From Candidatus Babelota bacterium (GTDB lineage Bacteria; Babelota; Babeliae; Babelales; Vermiphilaceae): a stretch of 64,000 bases of DNA. The notes beneath the pieces were generated by a model. It saw only the letters and a program-made list of their open reading frames with translations, did not search any database and had not been told where the DNA came from. This document shows, piece by piece, positions 54,452-64,000 of this stretch. The stretch is from contig RXKB01000016.1 of NCBI GenBank assembly GCA_003963225.1, positions 99,291 to 163,290 on the forward strand, read 5' to 3'. The first letter of the stretch is position 1, and each line of letters starts with the position of its first letter. Made by a program: the position numbers and the translations under genes.

Positions 54452-56407
54452 TTATCCTAATAAAACACCATTTTCAACATCTTCAATAGGACTTACTGGA
54501 ATTGGTTTTCCTTGTTCGTTTGATGCACATAAAATCATACCGTGCGAATAGGTGCCCATCATTGCTCTTGGTTGTAAGTTATATAAAAATACAAACTGTT
54601 TACCGACAAGGTCATCAGAGGAATACCATTTTTTGATGCCGCTTAAAATTTGTCGTTCGCCATGTAGCCCAAAAGAAACGGTTAATAGTAAAAGTTTTTC
54701 TGATTTTTGTAAAGGCTGGCACGCAATAACTTTTCCTGTGCGTATTTCACATTGTTTAAAGAGATCAATACTAATTTCGGTTAATGAAGAAACGGCGCTT
54801 GTTGTTTGAGCAAGTGGTTGTCTTTGCGCAGTATCATTTTGTACTTGTTCTTTTTGGATTGGTTTAATAAACAACGTACCTTGGTTTGATAATATAAACT
54901 TTTTGTCCCAACTATCTTTTGCCAGCGCATTAAAAGTATTGATATCCAAATTAATGGTATGCCCAATACTTGCAAGTATTTGCTCCATTTTTTTTGGCAT
55001 TACTGGCCAGCATATGTTTGCAATACCATATAAAGCATGTGCTGTTGCTGAAATAATTTCATTGAAAAGTGTACGATCCGTTTTTACTACTTTCCATGGT
55101 TCTTGTGTGTGAAAATAACCATTTACTAGGTTAATAAAATGCCATACGCGGGCATATGCTAAATGTAACTGAAATTCTTTGATATAGTTTTCATATTCTA
55201 TGAGCACAGATTTTAAAGCTTCTTGCAAAGCAAGAGATGCGCTTGACCATTGATTGACTGAGACAACGTTAAGATTATTATTCTTTTCTGCTAATAAAAT
55301 CATTCTATTAACTAAATTACCTAAATCATTTGCTAAATCTGCAGAAATTGCTTGTTCCAAGGCCTGAATATTAAATTCACCATCTTGGTTGACCGGCAAG
55401 TATCGTGCCATAAAATAACGTATGGTTTCTGGATCGTATACTTGTGCAAGTTCCATTGGATCAACTGCATTACCTAATGATTTGGACATTTTTTGTTCAT
55501 TAACTTTAATCCATCCATGTACTAGTAATTGTTTTGGCAATGGTAAGTTTGCAGCCATTAATAATGCTGGCCAAAACACCCCATGAAATCTAATAATATC
55601 TTTTGCCATGACTTGTACATCTGCAGGCCACCATTGTGTAAAATGATTCTGTTTGTCATATTGTCCATACCCAACTGCTGTAATATAGTTACATAAAGCT
55701 TCTATCCAAACATACAGCATATGTTCAGAATTACCGGGAAAAGGAACACCCCATTTAACCGCAGTTCGTGTAATACTTAAATCTTTTAAGCCAGCTTCTA
55801 TGAACTTAATAGCTTCTTGAGCACGTTCTTTTGGCATAATAAAACATGGATTTGCTTTGTAAAAATCAAGTAATCGATTTTGATACGTTGACAGTTTAAA
55901 AAAATATGTTGATTCTGCAATCCATACCGTTGCTCTATTACAAGAAAGGCAAGCAGGTGGCGTATCTAGCTTTTGATTATCGATACATTCTTTTTCTGTT
56001 AAAAATGTTTCGCACGGTACGCAGTACCAGCCAGCATATGATCCTTGATATATATCACCCTGATCAATCAGTTTTTGTATAAGCTTTTGCACATTGATTC
56101 CATGATCAGCATCTGTTGTTCTTATAAACCTGTTGTATGCAATATTATAAGTGTGCCAAGCTTGCTTAAATGCAGGAATAAATGAATCAACAAATTCTTT
56201 AGGTTCTTTTCCTGCTAAAGCTGCAGCATTAGCTATTTTTTGACCATGCTCATCTGTACCCGTTAGAAAAAAAGTATCTTTACCTGCTAAACGAGCTATA
56301 CGTGCAAAAATATCAGCTAATAAAGTAGAATATAATGAACCAAGATGAGGTTTTGCTGTTGCATAATAAATTGGCGTTGTAATATAAAATGATTTTTTTG
56401 ATGACAT
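54452..56407 (-). CDS. metG: Methionyl-tRNA synthetase with C-terminal tRNA-binding domain
   Basis: 651 residues. The class I motifs are PHLGSLYSTLLADIFARIAR (HIGH equivalent HLGS) and KMSKSLGNAVDP. A zinc knuckle lies at CVPCETF and CLSC. The anticodon-binding helices follow. From about residue 545 an EMAP-like OB domain is fused (FKQCEIRTGKVIACQPL, YSHGMILCAS), as in dimeric MetRS. It charges tRNA-Met. Lone gene on the minus strand. Confidence 0.96.
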   Translation of the reverse strand: MSSKKSFYITTPIYYATAKPHLGSLYSTLLADIFARIARLAGKDTFFLTGTDEHGQKIANAAALAGKEPKEFVDSFIPAFKQAWHTYNIAYNRFIRTTDADHGINVQKLIQKLIDQGDIYQGSYAGWYCVPCETFLTEKECIDNQKLDTPPACLSCNRATVWIAESTYFFKLSTYQNRLLDFYKANPCFIMPKERAQEAIKFIEAGLKDLSITRTAVKWGVPFPGNSEHMLYVWIEALCNYITAVGYGQYDKQNHFTQWWPADVQVMAKDIIRFHGVFWPALLMAANLPLPKQLLVHGWIKVNEQKMSKSLGNAVDPMELAQVYDPETIRYFMARYLPVNQDGEFNIQALEQAISADLANDLGNLVNRMILLAEKNNNLNVVSVNQWSSASLALQEALKSVLIEYENYIKEFQLHLAYARVWHFINLVNGYFHTQEPWKVVKTDRTLFNEIISATAHALYGIANICWPVMPKKMEQILASIGHTINLDINTFNALAKDSWDKKFILSNQGTLFIKPIQKEQVQNDTAQRQPLAQTTSAVSSLTEISIDLFKQCEIRTGKVIACQPLQKSEKLLLLTVSFGLHGERQILSGIKKWYSSDDLVGKQFVFLYNLQPRAMMGTYSHGMILCASNEQGKPIPVSPIEDVENGVLLG

Positions 56408-56467
56408 AAAATATCCTATTTAAATAACAAGATTGTATATGTTATTGTATAGGAATAAGTTTATAAA

Positions 56468-56505
56468 GCAAAAAAGGAGTCCAGTCAGATGAACTCCTTT
56501 TTTGC
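56468..56505. terminator. Bidirectional intrinsic terminator
   Basis: GCAAAAAAGGAGT (56468-56480) pairs exactly with ACTCCTTTTTTGC (56493-56505) over a 12-base loop. On the minus strand it ends transcription of the S74 gene whose stop codon is at 56516. It also gives a T-run on the plus side. Confidence 0.87.
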
Positions 56506-56515
56506 AATAGTTTTG

Positions 56516-59500
56516 TTATACAGTTACGTTGAGATTTACTAAATTTTCTAAAGCAATTATACGTGCAAGTAATGATTGTATTATTGTTTCTTGGCTATTA
56601 ATACGAGTTTGTGCGTGAGATAAATCTTCTTGTAATTGTGTAATACTGTTGCCATTATTATCTTGCTGTATTTGCAGGTTTTGTAGCCAACGGTAAAGCA
56701 ATGCATACATAAGATGATACTTAATCGTATAAATTTCGCCATTGTTATCACTTAGAACAAGTTCTGGTAAATAGTTTTTAACGTCTTCAGCAATAAATCC
56801 ATATTGTATTGTGTTTGTTGTATCTCCAATATAAGTAAATGATACAGGATTAAGTTTTTGGAAATTATTGAAAGTATCTGTACTAATGTTAGTAATATTT
56901 TCTTTATATTTGATAGAAGATGGATTACTGCTTAAACGATTAGTACTATCAATATAAACAGCTGTACCTCCAATAAGTGCTGGTGCATTAAAAATGCCGG
57001 CTTGGAAATTTAAAGTATGAGTTCCTGGCGTACCAATACGAATTATACCACTATCAGTAACAGTGCCACTATTACCAATAGCAATGTTATTGCTTGTTGT
57101 AGTAATATTTGAACCAGCATTAACCCCTAGGCCAATATTGTTTGAACCTGATGAAACCCCTATTAAACTTAAAAATCCGCATGCGGTATTGTTTGAACCT
57201 GAATTTAAAGCATTTAAACTATTGCTACCAAAACCACTATTATTAATCCCACTAGTTACACTAGTAAGAGCATTTCTTCCAAAGCCACTATTATTTAAAC
57301 CGGTAACAGTTAAACTACCACTTGTTTCTCCTACAAAGGTATTGCTAGTACCTGGATTACTAATAAAAGAAGCTCCATTTTTTAATATGTTACCTCCTGT
57401 TGTACTTGATCCTGTTATATTAATATTATTAGTGATAATACCAGTGCCAAGTTGTCCATTGCTGTCAATACTTACCACAGATGTATTTGCAACTGCGGCA
57501 GTTACGCCACGAATACCAGCTTGAAAGTTGGTTGTTTGTGTGCCTGTTGTGCCAATGCGAATAACGCCAGCGTCAGAGTTTGTGCCAGCGTTGCCGATCA
57601 TAATGTTGTTGCTTGCTGTGATATTAAAACCAGCAGTATAACCAATACAGATGTTGTTTGAACTTCCTATTAAGCTATAGCCGGCTTCTTCACCTAAGCC
57701 AACATTATTTGATCCACTGACAAGGTTGCGTAATGCATTTGTACCGCATGCTGTGTTGAATCCTCCATTTTGTATATTTTGCATGGCAAATGAGCCTATG
57801 GCTGTATTAAGAGTGCCAGATGTTAAATCGTGACATGCAAAATAACCGACTCCTGTATTGTCAGTATTAGTCAAAGTTAAATTCCCTGCTCCAGCTCCTA
57901 CAAAAGTATTAGCGCTGCCGTAGTCATGCATAAATAAAAAACCATTTTTCAAAATACTACCACCAGTTGATGAAGATCCGGTTATATTAATATTATTAGT
58001 AATAATCCCCGTCCCAAGTTGTCCATTGCTGTCAATATTTACCACAGATGTATCTGCAACTGCTGCAGTTACGCCACGAATACCAGCTTGAAAGTTAGTT
58101 GTTTGTACGCCTGATGTGCCAATGCGAATGACACCAGCATCGCCTAGCGTACCGGTATTGTCAATAACAATATTGTTGCTTGTATTAACAAAGTTAGACC
58201 CTGCGTTGTTGCCTATAGCGATGTTAGAACCGCCACCTATAATATTAATAAGAGCATTTTGACCAAAAGCAATATTGCCACTACCAGTACTACAATTTCT
58301 TAATGCAGAAACACCAAATGCAGAATTTGTTGAGCCAGAAAAAATATTGCGCAATGCAGCAACACCAACTGCAGTATTATTATTACCGGAAGTAATAGTA
58401 ATAAGTGTATCTCCTCCAATTCCAGTATTTAAAATGCCTGTTAAAGTAGTGTTACCTGCATTAAGACCAAGAAAGGTGTTTCTATCAGAACCATAGTCAT
58501 GCATAAATAAAAAACCATTTTTCAAAATACTACCGCCAGTTGATGAAGATCCGGTTATATTAATATTATTAGTAATAATCCCCGTCCCAAGTTGTCCATT
58601 GCTGTCAATATTTACCACAGATGTATCTGCAACTCCTGCAGTTACGCCACGAATACCAGCTTGAAAGTTAGTTGTTTGTACGCCTGATGTGCCAATGCGA
58701 ATGACACCGTCATCTGTATTAACAGCTACATTACCAATAATGATATTATTTGAACCTGTATCCAGATTACTGCCGGCATTATTTCCAATACAGGTATTGT
58801 ATGAACCAAGAGCGTTTGCTCCTGAGTCAGAACCCAATCCAACATTGCCAGTACCATTAGTTTTTTGGAAGCTTGTTGTACCAATACCAAGATTGTAATT
58901 ACCCCCTGTGTTGTTTTGTAAAGCTAAATAGCCAATACCAACATTATAAATCCCTGACGTATTACTTTTTAAAACTCCATAGCCTATCGCTGTATTGTTG
59001 TAGCCTATATTATCTTTTAAAGCATGCCAACCAATTGCTGTGTTATTTACAGAGCTTCCATTAAGTTGTGTTAAAGTTGAGGTGCCAATACCAACATTAC
59101 TATTACTTCCTGTAAAATTTCCGCTATTTTCTCCTAAGAATACAGAATCGATACCTGCGTTATGTAAAAAAGGTATTATTGTAGGAGCTGCAGTTGTTCC
59201 TGAGTATTTAAAGATAACACCTTGATTACTCGATGTTGTTTCTGGAATATATAAATTACAATCAACAAAAACATCACATCCAACAAGAGAAGTCCCAGAT
59301 ATGTTTAAACTGTTGGCATTTAAATTGTCTATATAACTATTAGTTGCAGTAAGATTAAGTATTTCAGCACTTGAAATAGTGGTATTTTCAACAACTGCAT
59401 TTGATGCTTCTAAGTCCTTATCAATAACTAATTTTTTTGTTTTAATAATATTGTCTACTAATAAGGTTTGCTCCACAACAACACTATTAAAATTACCTTC

Positions 59501-59605
59501 AGTATCCTCTACTAATTGTTGTTTATTAATTAAATTTCTTGGAGAACTAATAATTATATTATGATATAATACAAGTCCTAATGTAATATAAAGTATAGAC
59601 TTCAT
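56516..59605 (-). CDS. Exported surface/fibre protein: YadA-head-like repeats with peptidase S74 chaperone
   Basis: 1029 residues. A signal peptide (MKSILYITLGLVLYHNIIIS) leads into a long array of 14-16-residue repeats of the type GNNNTAIG (NTAIGWHALKDNIGYN, NTAVGVAALRNIFSG, NNIVIDNTGTLGDAGVIRIG), as in trimeric-autotransporter heads. Larger 191-residue modules repeat. The last 135 residues (from about 895) are a peptidase S74 intramolecular chaperone: SSIKYKENI, TIQYGFIAEDV and YHLMYALLYRWLQ, ending in a coiled coil. The Ser and Lys five residues apart (S-S-I-K-Y-K) match the autocleavage dyad of endosialidases. It likely trimerises on the cell surface. Confidence 0.88.
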   Translation of the reverse strand: MKSILYITLGLVLYHNIIISSPRNLINKQQLVEDTEGNFNSVVVEQTLLVDNIIKTKKLVIDKDLEASNAVVENTTISSAEILNLTATNSYIDNLNANSLNISGTSLVGCDVFVDCNLYIPETTSSNQGVIFKYSGTTAAPTIIPFLHNAGIDSVFLGENSGNFTGSNSNVGIGTSTLTQLNGSSVNNTAIGWHALKDNIGYNNTAIGYGVLKSNTSGIYNVGIGYLALQNNTGGNYNLGIGTTSFQKTNGTGNVGLGSDSGANALGSYNTCIGNNAGSNLDTGSNNIIIGNVAVNTDDGVIRIGTSGVQTTNFQAGIRGVTAGVADTSVVNIDSNGQLGTGIITNNINITGSSSTGGSILKNGFLFMHDYGSDRNTFLGLNAGNTTLTGILNTGIGGDTLITITSGNNNTAVGVAALRNIFSGSTNSAFGVSALRNCSTGSGNIAFGQNALINIIGGGSNIAIGNNAGSNFVNTSNNIVIDNTGTLGDAGVIRIGTSGVQTTNFQAGIRGVTAAVADTSVVNIDSNGQLGTGIITNNINITGSSSTGGSILKNGFLFMHDYGSANTFVGAGAGNLTLTNTDNTGVGYFACHDLTSGTLNTAIGSFAMQNIQNGGFNTACGTNALRNLVSGSNNVGLGEEAGYSLIGSSNNICIGYTAGFNITASNNIMIGNAGTNSDAGVIRIGTTGTQTTNFQAGIRGVTAAVANTSVVSIDSNGQLGTGIITNNINITGSSTTGGNILKNGASFISNPGTSNTFVGETSGSLTVTGLNNSGFGRNALTSVTSGINNSGFGSNSLNALNSGSNNTACGFLSLIGVSSGSNNIGLGVNAGSNITTTSNNIAIGNSGTVTDSGIIRIGTPGTHTLNFQAGIFNAPALIGGTAVYIDSTNRLSSNPSSIKYKENITNISTDTFNNFQKLNPVSFTYIGDTTNTIQYGFIAEDVKNYLPELVLSDNNGEIYTIKYHLMYALLYRWLQNLQIQQDNNGNSITQLQEDLSHAQTRINSQETIIQSLLARIIALENLVNLNVTV
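57921..58135. repeat. Near-identical long direct repeat, copy 1 (within the S74 gene)
   Basis: About 215 bases repeat at 58494-58708, an offset of 573 bases (191 codons). I noted only two base differences. A more diverged third copy lies around 57380-57570. The high identity implies recent duplication or gene conversion. Confidence 0.8.
58494..58708. repeat. Near-identical long direct repeat, copy 2 (within the S74 gene)
   Basis: Partner of 57921-58135. It encodes the module junction with NGFLFMHDYGS and NGQLGTGIITNNINITG. The repeat is in frame, so recombination between copies would delete or add exactly 191 residues. Confidence 0.8.
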
Positions 59606-59621
59606 TTTTTCTTCCTTTTTT

Positions 59622-62600
59622 TTATGATACTAATCTTTTTAATAACGCTATTTCATTAGCAAGATACTGTATGGTTAGTTCTTGTTGTGTTATCTTATTT
59701 TGTAAAGCAATAATTTCTTTATAATAATTATTTTGCTCTCTTTCAATTTGTTTTATCCATTGATGTAAAAGAGCATAAAATAATGAGTATTGAATGCTAT
59801 GAATAGTTCCTTCTTCATCTTTTAAGGTAAGTTCTGGCATTATGGTATCTGTTTCTTCTGCAATAAAACCATACTGTAAACGTTTATCGTTTGATGTTTT
59901 GTAATTAAATTGTACAGACGATAGTGTTTTAAAACGATCTATAGTTTCGTTGGGAATGTTTGTGATATTTTCCTTATATTTTTTAGAAGATATTATAGAG
60001 TTTGATTTTTCTATGCGATTATTACCTGAATTCCATACTAGCGGGTATGTATTGAGAAAATCGGCAATGTTATTGTCGGGTACGTTATTAACATGCAAAA
60101 CGCCAAAGCAAGTAGTAGTTCCTGGTACAATGTTTACAAAGTCATGATCGTTATTATTTCCAATCCATATCTTTCTATCTGATAAAGTATCACCAGGAGC
60201 TCCTATGCAAATAGTATTATTGTTGTTGTTTCTTAATCCTGCCCCTGCATTATTTCCTATGCAAATATTATTACTTCCCGTTGTTAAAGTAATACCCGCG
60301 ATAAAACCAATCGCAATATTGTTATTTCCTGAAGTTGTAAGGTTGAGAGCATTACTTCCAACTGCTACATTATTGTTGCCGTTGGTAATAGATGTAAGTG
60401 TGTTTCTACCAGTCGCGGTATTATTTAAACCACTAAGAGTTAGGTTTCCGCTTGTTTCTCCTATAAAGGTATTACTTGCTCCAGGATTGCTGATGAAACG
60501 CGAACCATTTCTTTGAATTACTCCGCCAGTTGATGTTGATCCTGTTAAGTTTATATTATTTGTAATAATACCAGTGCCAAGTTGACCATTTGTGTCAATA
60601 CTAACGACAGCTGTATTTAAGGCTGCTGCAGTCACTCCGCGAATACCGGCTTGGAAATTAGTGGTATGGGTGCCAGCTGTCCCAATACGAATAACACCGC
60701 TGTCGGTACCTGTGCCAGTATTGCCTATTACAATATTATTATTGCCACTTAGCAATGATCCAGCACTTGATCCTATTCCAATATTACCTGAGCCAACACC
60801 TATAGTAGTAAGAGCACCTCTTCCTAGAGCAGTGTTATCGCTTCCTGTTGATACAGCAAATAGTGCGGCTGTACCTATTGCTGTATTGCGAGCACCAGTT
60901 GTAAGGGAGAATGCTGCCGATTCACCAACGCTTGTATTGCTGCTTCCGGAAGTAATAGTTGTCATGTTACTCCTGCCAACAGCAGTATTGCTAGTGCCGG
61001 TAAGTGTATTGTTTCCTGTTGCTAAACCAAAAAAACTATTATTCAGTCCTGTATTATGAATAAAAAGTATTCCATTTTTTAAAATATTACCTCCAGTTGA
61101 TGTTGAGCCTGTAATATTGATGTTGTTTATAATAATACCAGTACCCAGTTGCCCATTGCTATCAATGCTAACAACAGATGTATCTGCTATTGCTGCTGTT
61201 ACGCCACGAATACCGGCTTGAAAATTGCGTGTTTGTGAAGCGAACGTGCCAATTCTAATAGTTTGATTGTCACCTGCTGTACCTAAATTACCAATTAAAA
61301 TGTTAGCGCTTTCTGAGCCAGCAAGTAATTGACCTGCTGCATTACCTATTATAATATTTGCAGTTCCAGTTAATAAATTGAGCCCTGCAAAAGCGCCTAC
61401 AGCTACATTATTTTGTCCAGTTGTTAATACATTTAATGCGGATCGGCCTACTGCAACATTTTGATTACCACTACTAATTGTATTTAGCGATACTGTGCCT
61501 ATACTGGTATTGCTATTACCACCAACAGTAAGAGTTCCTGCATTGACGCCAATAAATGTGTTGTTATTCCCTGGATTACTAATAAAACGATTACCATTTT
61601 TTTGTATAACTCCTTCTGTTGATGTTGATCCGGTTACATTAATATTGTTAGTAATAATGCCAGTGCCAAGTTGGCCATTAGGGTCAATACTTACTACTCC
61701 AGTATCTGCAATTCCTGCGGTAACGCCACGAATTCCTGCTTGGAAATTTTTTAAATGAGTGCCAACAGTACCTATCCCTATAACAAAGTTATCTGATGGT
61801 AACCCATCGTTACCAATTAAAATATTGCCTGATGAAGAACCTATAAGATTTGAGCCTGCATTTTCTCCAAGTAAAATATTGTTATCACCAGAAGTAATTG
61901 GAAATCCTGCATTGTCACCAAGTGCTGTATTACTCACTCCTGTATTTACATTGAACAGCGCCTCAAACCCTACAGCGGTATTATTAAAACCAGTGCTTAA
62001 CAAATTTAAACTTTCTGCTCCAATGCCAGTGTTTGGACAGCCTGTTAAAGTTAAATTACCAGCATTTGTACCTAAAAAAGTATTTGTTGCACATCCAAAA
62101 TTGTGTAAAAATAGATCTCCGTTTTTATAAATATTTCCATTTGGTACTGCAGTAGAATCTGCTAAAAAAATATTATCAATAACTGGTGAACTTGGCGGAA
62201 CAGATCCTAGTTCACCATTGGCATTGATAATTACTGTTTGAGGTATTCCAGGAATACTATTACCATAAATTCCAGCTATAAATGTTCTATTTTGAGTTCC
62301 TTGAGTACCAATGCGAATAAGGTCTGTATCTGACACAACACCGCTATTACCAATAATAATTGAGTTATCACTTGTGAGAATATTAATACCCGAGTTGTTA
62401 CCAATAAAAATATTATTTGAACTTGGATCAGTTAATAATGCTGCGGCATTTGTCCCTATTACGGTATTGTTACTGCTATACGTAATTCCTGCAAGGCTAT
62501 TATAGCCTAAAGCTGTATTATTACCGCCAGTTGTATTAAAAATAAGTGCGCTTGTGCCAATTGCTGTGTTATTTGATCCAGTTGTATTTTGATTTAGTGA

Positions 62601-64000
62601 CTGATATCCAAAGCTTGCATTGCTACTTCCTGTAAGATTATTACGTAATGAGTTACTACCAACAGCAGTATTGTTTGATCCTTGATCTTGATTAAATTGT
62701 AAAGCATTGCTTCCAATTGCAGTATTGTTTGATCCTTGATCATTGGTAACAAGTGTATTTGCCCCAACTGCAGTGTTATTTGAACCTATTGCGTTAAAGC
62801 TTAATGCATTAGTGCCAAGTGCAGTGTTGCGTAGTCCACTGGTATTATTTGTTAATGTTTCTGAGCCTAAAGCCGTGTTTTGTGATCCTGTAGTATTGTT
62901 TTTTAAGCTTTCAAAACCAATTGCGGTATTTTGATTACCTCCCAGTAATGTTAATCCAGAAAGTGCTTTGCTTCCTATGCCAATATTTTTTGTAGAAATA
63001 CCTAATGAAAAATTACCAGCATTTGGACCTATAAATAAATTATCTATACCAAAATCATGTAAAAACGGTGTTGTAAAATTTTTATAAATATTTCCTATTG
63101 CTGGACTTGTTGTTGCATTTAAATATAAATTACACCCAACAAACACATCACATTCAAAATTGGCCGCGCCTGAAACATTAAGGTCTTCCAAGTTTGAAGT
63201 ACCAGTGACATTAAGGTCTCCACCAACATTAGCATCCCCTAATCCTAATTCTAAATTACCGCTATTGGAAATTATATTGCCATTTAATGTTTTATAATCT
63301 CCATTCACTAGGTTAACGCCTCCAGAACCACCAATCCCTATACCTCCCCCACCTGCAATCCCTATACCTCCCCCACCTGCAATTCCTATGCCTGCACCAC
63401 CTGCCAAACCAAGACCACCGGCAATTCCTGGAATTGCCGCTCCACCACCTGCACCGATACCTATACCTGCTCCAGGCCCTCCAGCAACGCCTATGCCACC
63501 CCCTGAAGGAATAGGTTCTCCACCCACACTTATACCGTTACCTGGACCATTAATAACCTCTATAATTTTTGAGATAATATCATATCCCGTTAGCACTCCA
63601 CCTATGATCGTTAAGGAATCATTAAAATTACTGTCTCCTTCTACTGTAATGCCTCCACCAAACGTACTTCCGCCTGTTATATTTATAGGACCTGTAATAT
63701 TAACAGATCCTGATACATTTAAATTACAATCAACATTAAGATTGCATATTTCCAGAGAGGTGTTATTTGCAGTAATAGGAGCATTGAAAATAACAGGTCC
63801 TATAAATGTTGATGTACCGGTCTGATTTAAATTACCAGAAAGGTTTAAACTCCCAAAAATATTAGTGCTTCCGGTTATGTTCGCTGTTCCAGATATAGAG
63901 AGATTAGTTGATTCAATATTCATAGGACCAAAGAAAGAAGATGATCCTGTATAGTTTAAAGGCCCAGATATATTGACAGGGCCATTAACAGTCAGTCCGC
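59622..64000 (-). CDS. Giant YadA-like repeat protein with S74 chaperone (N-terminus beyond the window)
   Basis: The frame is open to the window end, so the ATG at 63923 is probably internal; at least 1459 codons are present. It starts with short NITGS/LSISG-type repeats. A glycine-rich segment (63300-63570, GGGGIGIAGGGGIGIGGSGG) follows, then a long array of NTAIG/NTAVG repeats, and ends with an S74 domain (from about 59995 down). The dyad is retained in SSKKYKENI, with LQYGFIAEE and a final coiled coil. It is paralogous to the gene at 56516-59605, which starts 16 bases after its stop. Confidence 0.88.
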   Translation of the reverse strand, partial: GLTVNGPVNISGPLNYTGSSSFFGPMNIESTNLSISGTANITGSTNIFGSLNLSGNLNQTGTSTFIGPVIFNAPITANNTSLEICNLNVDCNLNVSGSVNITGPINITGGSTFGGGITVEGDSNFNDSLTIIGGVLTGYDIISKIIEVINGPGNGISVGGEPIPSGGGIGVAGGPGAGIGIGAGGGAAIPGIAGGLGLAGGAGIGIAGGGGIGIAGGGGIGIGGSGGVNLVNGDYKTLNGNIISNSGNLELGLGDANVGGDLNVTGTSNLEDLNVSGAANFECDVFVGCNLYLNATTSPAIGNIYKNFTTPFLHDFGIDNLFIGPNAGNFSLGISTKNIGIGSKALSGLTLLGGNQNTAIGFESLKNNTTGSQNTALGSETLTNNTSGLRNTALGTNALSFNAIGSNNTAVGANTLVTNDQGSNNTAIGSNALQFNQDQGSNNTAVGSNSLRNNLTGSSNASFGYQSLNQNTTGSNNTAIGTSALIFNTTGGNNTALGYNSLAGITYSSNNTVIGTNAAALLTDPSSNNIFIGNNSGINILTSDNSIIIGNSGVVSDTDLIRIGTQGTQNRTFIAGIYGNSIPGIPQTVIINANGELGSVPPSSPVIDNIFLADSTAVPNGNIYKNGDLFLHNFGCATNTFLGTNAGNLTLTGCPNTGIGAESLNLLSTGFNNTAVGFEALFNVNTGVSNTALGDNAGFPITSGDNNILLGENAGSNLIGSSSGNILIGNDGLPSDNFVIGIGTVGTHLKNFQAGIRGVTAGIADTGVVSIDPNGQLGTGIITNNINVTGSTSTEGVIQKNGNRFISNPGNNNTFIGVNAGTLTVGGNSNTSIGTVSLNTISSGNQNVAVGRSALNVLTTGQNNVAVGAFAGLNLLTGTANIIIGNAAGQLLAGSESANILIGNLGTAGDNQTIRIGTFASQTRNFQAGIRGVTAAIADTSVVSIDSNGQLGTGIIINNINITGSTSTGGNILKNGILFIHNTGLNNSFFGLATGNNTLTGTSNTAVGRSNMTTITSGSSNTSVGESAAFSLTTGARNTAIGTAALFAVSTGSDNTALGRGALTTIGVGSGNIGIGSSAGSLLSGNNNIVIGNTGTGTDSGVIRIGTAGTHTTNFQAGIRGVTAAALNTAVVSIDTNGQLGTGIITNNINLTGSTSTGGVIQRNGSRFISNPGASNTFIGETSGNLTLSGLNNTATGRNTLTSITNGNNNVAVGSNALNLTTSGNNNIAIGFIAGITLTTGSNNICIGNNAGAGLRNNNNNTICIGAPGDTLSDRKIWIGNNNDHDFVNIVPGTTTCFGVLHVNNVPDNNIADFLNTYPLVWNSGNNRIEKSNSIISSKKYKENITNIPNETIDRFKTLSSVQFNYKTSNDKRLQYGFIAEETDTIMPELTLKDEEGTIHSIQYSLFYALLHQWIKQIEREQNNYYKEIIALQNKITQQELTIQYLANEIALLKRLVS

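Noticed and set aside
60205..63825. Several long plus-strand open frames rich in Pro, Leu and Val
   Set aside because: They lie antisense to the repetitive fibre gene and arise from its Gly/Asn/Thr codon periodicity; no ribosome-binding sites or known domains support them.
56516..64000. A prophage, because S74 domains are common in phage tail spikes
   Set aside because: No terminase, capsid, portal, integrase or other tail genes are seen; the first gene starts with a signal peptide and the neighbours are metG and other chromosomal genes.

Overview
The window is an AT-rich bacterial chromosome segment. It combines an ordinary ribosomal/housekeeping core with many exported, host-directed or fast-decaying genes. 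A giant ankyrin protein, signal-peptide F-box proteins, an exported PP2C phosphatase, an exported lipase-like protein, a Chlamydia-type (class Ic) ribonucleotide reductase and several pseudogenes together suggest an obligate intracellular symbiont or parasite of a protist. My best guess is Candidatus Dependentiae (TM6/Babeliae). This is inferred from gene content only; no 16S rRNA is present.

Layout. 1-6307: the end of recR, an Xaa-Pro aminopeptidase, a broken F-box gene, a predicted lipoprotein and an NhaC-type antiporter. 6566-8324: rplM and a site-2 protease, convergent across a strong terminator. 8638-27893: one long co-directional block merging the str, S10, spc and alpha operons (rpsL, rpsG, fusA, tuf, rpsJ through rplQ), including secY, map, infA and rpmJ and followed by a small nfu-like gene. 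rpmD and adk are missing from their usual places, S4 lacks its N-terminal zinc segment and L6 carries an insertion.

27894-36838 is accessory: small decayed exported genes, a 1227-residue ankyrin protein, a NamZ-type muramidase, an F-box gene, a decayed second namZ copy and an exported thioredoxin-like protein. 37204-42073 holds nrdA, nrdB (Phe at the radical-tyrosine position) and pgi. 42127-46716 is a minus-strand run of five exported proteins ending with a PP2C phosphatase. tRNA-Ser(CGA), a beta-barrel candidate, mreB and rsmA follow. 50335-54409 has another decayed gene, an exported alpha/beta hydrolase, a LOG-family protein and an exported hypothetical protein. metG (54452-56407) precedes two very large minus-strand genes that run to the window end. 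They encode surface or fibre proteins built of YadA-head-like repeats with a C-terminal peptidase S74 chaperone; the second is cut by the window edge.

How they fit together: the core genes supply translation, protein export (SecY, site-2 protease) and cell shape (MreB). The accessory genes almost all carry signal peptides and eukaryote-like or adhesive domains, consistent with a Sec-dependent envelope and effector repertoire under rapid birth and death. The broken genes (1654-3418, 28075-28499, 35461-35835, 50335-50823) all belong to this accessory class.
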